NCBI GenBank assembly: GCA_947643945.1
Contig: CANRXN010000022.1
Coordinates: 1-9,216 of the forward strand
Reading direction: 5' to 3'
Length of the DNA: 9,216 nucleotides
Source: an uncultured Clostridium sp.
GTDB taxonomy: Bacteria > Bacillota > Clostridia > TANB77 > CAG-508
A program made the translations under genes and the position numbers. Below, piece after piece: positions 1 through 4,766 of this stretch. Each line of letters starts with the position of its first letter. The stretch's first letter is position 1. The notes under the pieces are model-generated. The model had not been told where the DNA came from and searched no databases. It was given only the letters and a program-made list of their open reading frames with translations.

Positions 1-2
1 AT

Positions 3-218
3 GTTACTTTTGATGATATCATTCAAATTAAACCCTTTGTGAAAGATTTTAATGGGGTTCGTTTGACAATGGGCTACCAAATAATCGATAAAAAAACTGG
101 CAATTTAGTTTTGACTGGCGAAACAAAGCATTGTTTTACTGATACTAGTTTAAAGCCTATCCGCTTACAAAAACAAATTCCAGATTTTTATGATAAGTTT
201 ATGAAATTGAAATCATAA
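3..218 (+). CDS. Acyl-CoA thioesterase, YbgC/4HBT hotdog family (3' end only)
   Basis: The gene enters from the left edge. Only the last 71 codons are present, ending at TAA 216-218. The visible peptide begins VTFDDIIQIKPFVKDFNGVR, continues through the segment LVLTGETKHCFTD and ends FYDKFMKLKS. The 'hydrophobic-x-G-x-T-x-H-x-F' strand and the D-D-x-I start are typical of the C-terminal half of YbgC-like hotdog thioesterases, which hydrolyse acyl-CoA thioesters in the cytoplasm. The catalytic N-terminal Asp region lies outside the window, so activity cannot be judged. The reading frame is clean, with no in-frame CGG. A terminator hairpin begins 5 bases after the stop, so this is the last gene of its transcript. 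The family call is fairly secure; the substrate is unknown. Confidence 0.8.
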   Translation, partial: VTFDDIIQIKPFVKDFNGVRLTMGYQIIDKKTGNLVLTGETKHCFTDTSLKPIRLQKQIPDFYDKFMKLKS

Positions 219-222
219 ATAT

Positions 223-258
223 AAAAAGTACCAAATGATTATTCTCTTGGTACTTTTT
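223..258. terminator. Bidirectional intrinsic terminator
   Basis: A perfect 12-base inverted repeat (AAAAAGTACCAA at 223-234, TTGGTACTTTTT at 247-258) encloses a 12-base loop. The A-run and T-run flank it symmetrically. It can end both the thioesterase transcript on the plus strand and the pilin-like gene on the minus strand, whose stop lies at 267-269. Confidence 0.85.
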
Positions 259-266
259 ATATTATC

Positions 267-1500
267 CTATTTTATTGCATTAATGGGTATTGAAACCACT
301 GGTCTTATATAATTTTCTCGAGCCTGACTTTCATTATTAGAATAAAAAACAAATCGACTACTAACTACTCCTTCCCATATATGAAAAATTCCAAAACGAC
401 TATAAGAATTGTGATAAGCATCATTAGAACATGAAGCTAACCAATAATGCGAATTCCCACTATTACATAGTAGTTCATAATACATCGTTTCTTCCTTCTC
501 CTTTTCTTTTGTATCGGCTACTTCAAAATTATTCTTCATTACATTGGCATTCTCCATTTGCCAATGATTCTGTGTTATTATTAGATTATTGTTCATTTCT
601 TCTTTTTTCGCTGTTTCTTCTGTTGTATATTCTTCATTTTCTTCTTTTTTATTTTTATACTGTGTTGGATACCATTTATTTTTAGTATAAGAATAGCTCT
701 TATTATAGGGAGTATTGTTTTCACTTATATAATTCTCGTATTCTTTCTTTCCGTGTTTCTTGATTTGTTCTCATTTTATTTTGTACGTCTTCTATATTTA
801 AACTTCTACCTACTGCTTGATAAGATTTGTTACTATACATCTGCTTGCAATACTCATTTAGTATTTGTTCTGCATTATTGTATCCTCTTGCTCCTTGAAA
901 ATATAAGTTAAATTCTACTGGTTTATCACTAATTAAATTTATTGTATTTTCACTGATGTCTAATATTCTCCATTTCAAGGTAGTATCTTGCATAATACCA
1001 GTATTAGGATATCCTGTATATGTTTCTCCTACTTTGTCATATGGAACAGTTATTGTATCCGGTTTATAATCTATGTAATCTCCTATTTTTAGTTCTTCTA
1101 TATTGCCATTATCCTCTTTAAATTTTATATTTCTATTTCCTATGGTCACTTGATAAGTTGCTTCAATTTCCTTTTCTTTATTTCCTAAAATACTATCTTT
1201 TTCATCATCTGTTAACAGTTTTTGGTCTACTAACTCTTCTATTAACTCTTCTAGCGTTTGTGCTGTTTTACTATTACTATGTTTATCTGCTTCTTGATTT
1301 GTTCTCCACAAATCTCTTGCTTCTTGAACATTTGCCCCTCTTGTTTCTTCTTTAGAATTGGTTGCTTTATTCATTATTCCATTTTCTTCTGTTAATATTG
1401 CAATTGAAACCCCTGCTAAAATTAGTAAAACAATAATAGTTATGACTAAGGCAATTAAAGTAACTCCTCCTATTCTTTCTTTTTTTACAATCCCTTCCAT
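267..1500 (-). CDS. Type IV pilin-like surface protein with a +1 frameshift at a CGG codon
   Basis: Predicted to be exported and membrane anchored. The start ATG at 1500 has an AGGAGA site 8-9 bases upstream. Residues 1-12 form a charged leader ending in GG, followed by a hydrophobic helix (VTLIALVITIIVLLILAGVS), the pattern cut by prepilin peptidase. The usual Glu at position +5 of the mature pilin is Ala. The zero frame ends at 721 after 259 residues. The C-terminal half lies one frame over and is open from 770 to 267. It holds SHYWLAS, SRFGIF and IRPVVSIP, the usual ending of these clostridial proteins (DUF6273-like). Skipping the C of the CGG at codon 250 (753-751) joins the halves into about 410 residues. 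The exact shift point is inferred from the other genes, since the local sequence is not conserved enough to fix it. A Lys/Glu-rich insert lies around residues 275-330. Function beyond a pilin or pseudopilin-like surface role is unknown. Confidence 0.75.
750..753 (-). other. Inferred +1 recoding site, ACA CGGA read as Thr-Gly
   Basis: On the minus strand the zero frame reads ACA CGG AAA GAA and runs to a stop at 721. The +1 frame from GGA reads GGA AAG AAA GAA and carries the family's C-terminal domain. The two frames overlap from 721 to 770, and the only CGG in the gene's reading frame lies inside this overlap. The placement is less certain than at the tyrS and UPF0182 sites. Confidence 0.6.
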
Positions 1501-1570
1501 ATTTATTTTCTCCTATCTTTTGTTAGTATTCACCTTTATTTTTGTTCTTATTCTTTTATATCAGATTTGC

Positions 1571-1586
1571 TTGATTTATAAATCAA
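1571..1586. promoter_or_regulatory. 16-base perfect palindrome upstream of the pilin-like gene
   Basis: TTGATTTATAAATCAA reads the same on both strands and lies about 70 bases upstream of the pilin-like start at 1500. A loosely TATAAA-like -10 lies nearby, but no well-spaced -35/-10 pair stands out. It may be an operator or chance in very AT-rich DNA. Confidence 0.3.
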
Positions 1587-1638
1587 TTTTATACTTTTTT
1601 AATTTTAAAATCAACATTTTATGTGGAAAAAGTTTTAA

Positions 1639-1681
1639 AAAATTGCCAAAAAGGTTCACTTTAATCCCTTTTGGCAATTTT
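1639..1681 (-). terminator. Terminator of the rubrerythrin gene
   Basis: The arms AAAATTGCCAAAA (1639-1651) and TTTTGGCAATTTT (1669-1681) pair perfectly. The pairing extends imperfectly into flanking AAAGTTT/AAACTTT sequence. On the minus strand the stem lies a few bases after the rubrerythrin stop and is followed by a T-rich run, so it should separate that gene from the pilin-like gene. Confidence 0.8.
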
Positions 1682-1686
1682 AAACT

Positions 1687-2235
1687 TTAGAAATATCTTT
1701 TTAATAATCCCTCAAATCCTCTACCATGTCTGGCTTCATCTTTACACATCTCGTGAACGGTATCATGAATAGCATCATAACCTAATTCCTTTGCTCTGGT
1801 TGCTAACTCTTTTTTACCCATGCAAGCTCCGCATTCTGCTTCTGCTCTTAAAGATACATTTTTCTTAGTATCTTCGTATACAACTTCTCCTAATAATTCT
1901 GCAAATTTTGCTGCATGTTCTGCTTCTTCCCAAGCATATCTTTTAAATGCTTCTGCAATTTCTGGATACCCCTCTCTATCAGCTTGACGGCTCATTGCTA
2001 AGTACATTCCAACTTCTGTACATTCTCCCATAAAATTATCTTTTAGTCCTTTTACAACTTCTTCGTCTAGTCCTTTTGCTACACCAATTTTATGCTCGTC
2101 TACATATTGGTTACCAGCTTTGTTTTCTACCTTTTCTTCAAATTTTTCTTTTCCTGCTCCACATTGTGGACATCTTGTAGGTAGCTCTTCACCAAAGTGA
2201 ATGTAACCACATACTTTACATACATATGCTTTCAT
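1687..2235 (-). CDS. rbr: Reverse rubrerythrin (N-terminal rubredoxin, C-terminal diiron domain)
   Basis: Cytoplasmic non-haem iron protein of 182 residues that reduces hydrogen peroxide and oxygen in anaerobes. The rubredoxin-type iron site is at the N-terminus: CKVC at 6-9 and CPQC at 22-25. The four-helix diiron domain follows, with likely ligands in ECTE (71-74), EEAEH (103-107), the Glu residues of AEAE (131-134) and DEARH (166-170). Rubredoxin-first order marks the reverse type known from Clostridium, where it belongs to the oxygen and peroxide defence. Start ATG 2233-2235 has a perfect AGGAGGT 7 bases upstream. The gene is monocistronic, between its own promoter and terminator. It has no in-frame CGG and no frameshift. 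A PerR operator would be expected in this family, but I could not identify one. Confidence 0.93.
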   Translation of the reverse strand: MKAYVCKVCGYIHFGEELPTRCPQCGAGKEKFEEKVENKAGNQYVDEHKIGVAKGLDEEVVKGLKDNFMGECTEVGMYLAMSRQADREGYPEIAEAFKRYAWEEAEHAAKFAELLGEVVYEDTKKNVSLRAEAECGACMGKKELATRAKELGYDAIHDTVHEMCKDEARHGRGFEGLLKRYF

Positions 2236-2266
2236 ATTTTTTACCTCCTATTATTTTTTCTATTTG

Positions 2267-2294
2267 ATTATATAAATTTTTGCGAAATTGTCAA
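2267..2294 (-). promoter_or_regulatory. Sigma-A type promoter of the rubrerythrin gene
   Basis: On the minus strand a consensus TTGACA (2294-2289) is followed by a 16-base spacer and a consensus TATAAT (2272-2267). The -10 lies about 32 bases upstream of the rubrerythrin start. This is the strongest promoter in the window, in keeping with abundant expression. Confidence 0.85.
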
Positions 2295-2411
2295 TGCTTT
2301 TCACAAAAAAAACATAAATCTTCCAAAATCACTTTTATTTTTTTTTATTTTATGATACAATTTGGGAGAATTAAAAAAGATTTGTCAAAAGATGAAAGGA
2401 AGGAAAAAATT

Positions 2412-2693
2412 ATGGAATTTAATAGATGTAGTAGATGTGGGAATTTTTATGTAGCAGAAGGGAATGTATGCCCTAAATGTGCTAGTAAAGATGGATTTGA
2501 ATTTTCAACCTTTAAAACCTATATACTAGAAAATGGATTAAACAACTCTATCAATACCATCTCAAACGATACCGGCATTTCTGTAAAGAACTTAAATCGT
2601 TTTGTAGGATATCCTGAATTCCAAGATTATAAACAAGAACTAAACAGTATTGAAGAATTAAAAAATGCCTTAGGAGAACTTGGCAATAACTAA
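2412..2693 (+). CDS. Small zinc-ribbon protein with a helix-turn-helix-like C-terminal half
   Basis: A protein of 93 residues. Two CxxC knuckles, C6-x-x-C9 and C20-x-x-C23, form a zinc ribbon. A predicted helix (residues 31-42) and a segment around residues 48-66 (SINTISNDTGISVKNLNRFV) follow and resemble a small winged or MerR-like HTH. This layout recalls the YvyF/TIGR03826 flagellar-operon proteins, but no flagellar genes are near and the match is only architectural. ATG 2412 is chosen over upstream in-frame codons because AAGGAAGG at 2396-2403 sits 8 bases before it. It diverges from rubrerythrin and precedes tyrS by 59 bases. The in-frame segment ACC GGC ATT contains an out-of-frame CGG and reads normally. 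A DNA- or RNA-binding role is inferred. Confidence 0.7.
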   Translation: MEFNRCSRCGNFYVAEGNVCPKCASKDGFEFSTFKTYILENGLNNSINTISNDTGISVKNLNRFVGYPEFQDYKQELNSIEELKNALGELGNN

Positions 2694-2724
2694 TGTTGAT
2701 ATAAACACATTATATCAACATTTT
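2692..2724 (+). terminator. Hairpin between the zinc-ribbon gene and tyrS
   Basis: A perfect 13-base inverted repeat (2692-2704 and 2710-2722) with a 5-base ACACA loop overlaps the stop codon of the zinc-ribbon gene and ends in TTTT. It is AT-rich, so only moderately stable. It is a terminator or attenuator-like stem ahead of tyrS. No T-box leader, the usual control of clostridial tyrS, can be fitted into this short gap. Confidence 0.55.
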
Positions 2725-2752
2725 ATAATATTTTAAGAAAGGCTTGATTATT

Positions 2753-3969
2753 ATGGAAAATGTTTTTACGATATTAGAAGAAAGAGGCTACATTGAGCAA
2801 ATGACACATCCTCAAGAAATCAAAGAATTATTTGGAAAAGAATCCGTTCCTTTTTACATTGGAATTGACCCAACAGCAGACAGCTTACATGTTGGTCATT
2901 TTGTTTCTTTAATGGTAGCAAGCCATCTGCAACAATGTGGTCATAAACCAATTATTTTAGTCGGTGGTGGAACGGCAACCATTGGTGACCCTTCCCGGAA
3001 AAACCGATATGAGAAAAATGCTTTCTCGTGAGGAACTTGACCACAATGTAGCATGTATCAAAAAACAAATTGAAAGATTCATTAGTTTTGAAGGCGAAAA
3101 TGCTGCTATTATTGTCAACAATGCTGATTGGCTACTAGATTTAAAATTTGTTGACTTTGTTCGTGAAATTGGAAGTTTGTTTTCTGTTAATCGAATGCTA
3201 GCAGCAGAATGTTATAAACAAAGAATGGAAACAGGTCTTACCTTTTTTGAAATGAGTTACATGTTAATGCAATCTTACGACTTCTTATATCTATACAATA
3301 AATATGGTTGTAAACTTCAAATGGGTGGAAACGACCAATGGTCTAATATTATTGGTGGTGTAGAACTAATTCGAAAAATTGGAAAAGACGATTCTTATGG
3401 CTTAACCTTTAAGCTATTAACCACTAAAGAAGGCAAAAAAATGGGTAAAACAGAAAAGGGGGCTTTGTGGTTAGACCCTAATAAAACATCACCATATGAA
3501 TTTTATCAATATTGGAGAAATATAGAAGATAGTAGTGTTGAAACCGTATTTAATATGCTAACATTCTTACCAACTACTAAAATAAAAGAATTATCTTCTT
3601 ATCAAGACGAAAAAATTAATGAATCCAAAAAAATATTAGCCTATGAAATTACTAAATTAGTTCATGGAGAGGAAGAAGCAAAAAAGGCCGAAGAGGCTTC
3701 TAATGCTTTGTTTAGCGGACAAGGTAGTTTAGAAAATATGCCAACCGTCAAGGTCGAAAATAATAATATTTCTATCTTAGATGCTATCCTTTTAACAGGT
3801 ATGGCACCTTCTAAAGGACAAGCTAGAACATTAATTAATCAAGGTCGGTATTTCTTTAAATAATAAAAAAGTTACGGATGTAACTTTGGCTCTTACTGAT
3901 AGTGATTTTTCTAATGGATATGCTATTTTAAAAAAAGGTAAAAAAGTATTTTATAAATTAGAAAAATAA
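2753..3969 (+). CDS. tyrS: Tyrosyl-tRNA synthetase, read through two +1 frameshifts at CGG codons
   Basis: Class I aminoacyl-tRNA synthetase that charges tRNA-Tyr; cytoplasmic and normally essential. With both shifts the product is about 404 residues, the normal length for bacterial TyrS. Visible motifs are HVGH (46-49, the HIGH signature), the loop GDPSG (78-82), QMGGNDQWSNI (189-199), KMGKT (229-233, the KMSKS counterpart) and a C-terminal S4 RNA-binding domain from about residue 340. ATG 2753 has AAGAAAGG about 10 bases upstream. The first extra C makes codon 82 read CGG instead of GGA and would end the protein at 3031. The second makes codon 365 read CGG instead of GGT inside QGGISLNN and would end it at 3863, removing about 40 residues. 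The third segment ends TAA 3967-3969. All catalytic residues are intact, which argues against a decayed pseudogene. Confidence 0.92.
2996..2999 (+). other. +1 recoding site 1 in tyrS, TCC CGGA read as Ser-Gly
   Basis: The zero frame reads GAC CCT TCC CGG AAA AAC CGA. Dropping one C gives GAC CCT TCC GGA AAA ACC GAT ATG, that is D-P-S-G-K-T-D-M, the conserved nucleotide-binding loop of bacterial TyrS. Conservation fixes the shift within one or two bases. The extra base lies in a CCC run, so a homopolymer read error would be a possible explanation if this site stood alone. Confidence 0.85.
3846..3849 (+). other. +1 recoding site 2 in tyrS, GGT CGGT read as Gly-Gly
   Basis: The zero frame reads CAA GGT CGG TAT TTC TTT AAA TAA. 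Dropping the single C gives CAA GGT GGT ATT TCT TTA AAT AAT AAA, that is Q-G-G-I-S-L-N-N-K, the start of the S4 domain core. The frames overlap only from 3835 to 3860, so the shift must occur here. There is no homopolymer at the site. Confidence 0.88.
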
Positions 3970-3980
3970 TGTTTTAATTG

Positions 3981-4017
3981 AAAAAGCACGGAAAGAATAA
4001 ACCTTTCCGTGCTTTTT
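3981..4017. terminator. Bidirectional intrinsic terminator between tyrS and the convergent small gene
   Basis: A perfect 15-base inverted repeat (AAAAAGCACGGAAAG at 3981-3995, CTTTCCGTGCTTTTT at 4003-4017) encloses a 7-base loop and has A- and T-runs on either side. It ends tyrS on the plus strand and directly abuts the stop codon (4019-4021) of the minus-strand gene. Confidence 0.92.
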
Positions 4018-4018
4018 T

Positions 4019-4327
4019 TCATCTTTTCGTCGCGTCTTCAAAATCCATTAAAACCTTTATATAAGAATTTATGGTCTTTTGCATTGCTCTATCAAAAGTC
4101 ATTCCTTCTTGTGCTATTAATCGAGTAGCATTTTCCATAATGTCCTTTTTCTTTTGAGCTTCTTTTTCTTTTGTTGAACACATTTTCTTAAAACTACTCA
4201 TACTTTCCAGCATATTCCAAGACTTTCTGGTAGCATCCACGCTCCATATCTCGATTTCCCGCTTTTTAGATATTACGATTGTTGGATTCAAGACTATACT
4301 TGACTGTTCTTGCTTGTTCTGGTTCAT
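4019..4327 (-). CDS. Uncharacterised 102-residue protein carrying an in-frame CGG
   Basis: I do not recognise the family. ATG 4325-4327 is chosen because AAGGAGG (4342-4336) lies 8 bases upstream and the upstream in-frame ATG at 4378 falls inside the promoter -10. The N-terminus (residues 9-21) is Ser/Ile/Val-rich. Residues 57-70 are Lys/Glu-rich and probably helical, followed by ATRLIAQEGMTFDRAMQKT and a C-terminal helix. No signal peptide or membrane segment is seen. Codon 23 is CGG (4261-4259), followed by GAA. Read straight, the frame stays open for another 79 codons. A +1 shift there would give only about 20 more residues before a stop. So either CGG is read as a sense codon here, or the gene makes a short product. 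Its own promoter and a candidate operator suggest separate regulation, and horizontal origin is possible. Confidence 0.6.
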   Translation of the reverse strand: MNQNKQEQSSIVLNPTIVISKKREIEIWSVDATRKSWNMLESMSSFKKMCSTKEKEAQKKKDIMENATRLIAQEGMTFDRAMQKTINSYIKVLMDFEDATKR

Positions 4328-4376
4328 ACATGACCCCTCCTTAATTCTATACTTTTGGCAACTTACCTTGAATTTC

Positions 4377-4405
4377 ATTATAACATTTTATGTTACATCT
4401 TACAA
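4377..4405 (-). promoter_or_regulatory. Promoter of the uncharacterised 102-residue protein
   Basis: On the minus strand TTGTAA (4405-4400), a 17-base spacer and a perfect TATAAT (4382-4377) preceded by TGT form a good sigma-A type promoter. It lies about 50 bases upstream of the start at 4327. Confidence 0.75.
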
Positions 4406-4420
4406 TGTTATTCTTAACAT
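4381..4420. repeat. Four ATGTTA half-sites in two inverted pairs over the promoter (candidate operator)
   Basis: TAACAT 4381-4386 pairs with ATGTTA 4390-4395 across a TTT spacer. ATGTTA 4405-4410 pairs with TAACAT 4415-4420 across TTCT. The first pair overlaps the -10 and fills most of the spacer; the second begins at the -35. This is a typical place for a repressor operator, though AT-rich sequence raises the chance of coincidence. Confidence 0.45.
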
Positions 4421-4430
4421 TTCACGAAAT

Positions 4431-4721
4431 TCACCTACTCCTCTCCACAATTTCTACAATATCAGCAATATATTCGCCAATTACTGGTATATTCAAAGTC
4501 ACAATTTTTTGCAATAACATGACTAGTATGGCAGTAATAATGGTAACACCAATACCAATTCCAACACCTCTAAAAATACCTGCTAGTAAATTTCGTTTTA
4601 TAATTTCTTTTTTATTGCCAAGTAAATAAGCCCACTCGATTAAGTTTCCTTCTTGCAAGGTATTACTTAAGTTTTCAATTGATTTTTCTAAGATATTTGC
4701 TTTTTTCTTTTTTAACCACAT
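4431..4721 (-). CDS. DUF5665 family small membrane protein
   Basis: A protein of 96 residues. Residues 1-45 form a Lys-rich amphipathic stretch containing LEKSIENLSNTLQEGNLIEW. A single long hydrophobic segment follows at about 46-72, with the family hallmark NLLAGIFRGVGIGIG. The C-terminus is NIPVIGEYIADIVEIV. This matches DUF5665, whose members have the order 'NFLAG-x-RG-x-G-x-x-x-G', membrane helix, then 'P-x-I-G-x-x-IADIV'. Function is unknown; the protein is probably a membrane-anchored accessory. ATG 4719-4721 is preferred over the TTG at 4742 because AAAGGTGG sits about 10 bases upstream. That site is buried in the hairpin 4722-4757. It follows the UPF0182 gene by 45 bases on the same strand and has no in-frame CGG. 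Confidence 0.85.
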   Translation of the reverse strand: MWLKKKKANILEKSIENLSNTLQEGNLIEWAYLLGNKKEIIKRNLLAGIFRGVGIGIGVTIITAILVMLLQKIVTLNIPVIGEYIADIVEIVERSR

Positions 4722-4757
4722 AAAAAATCCACCTTTTAACAATAGGGTGGATTTTTT
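4722..4757 (-). promoter_or_regulatory. Terminator-like hairpin that sequesters the DUF5665 ribosome binding site
   Basis: A perfect 12-base inverted repeat (AAAAAATCCACC / GGTGGATTTTTT on both strands) encloses a 12-base loop. On the minus strand the second arm contains the AGGTGG ribosome binding site and its T-run touches the ATG at 4721. The same stem can end the UPF0182 transcript, whose stop is at 4767, and hide the next gene's translation start. Confidence 0.75.
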
Positions 4758-4766
4758 TGTTTTGTT

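Noticed and set aside
431..1690. Plus-strand open frames opposite the pilin-like gene
   Set aside because: They are Leu/Phe-rich antisense shadows without ribosome binding sites. The minus strand carries recognisable domains.
2694..2752. T-box riboswitch upstream of tyrS
   Set aside because: Only 59 bases separate the genes, far too few for a T-box leader. Only one hairpin is seen.
2996..2999. Classical slippage of the P-site tRNA onto an overlapping cognate codon
   Set aside because: The preceding codons (TCC, GGT, ATC, GTC, ACA) do not re-pair with the +1 triplets in a consistent way. The shared elements are the CGG and the following GGN, pointing to the A site.
2753..3969. tyrS as a pseudogene broken into three pieces
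   Set aside because: All catalytic and tRNA-binding motifs are intact, there are no internal stops in the restored frame, length is normal and both breaks are of the same special type.
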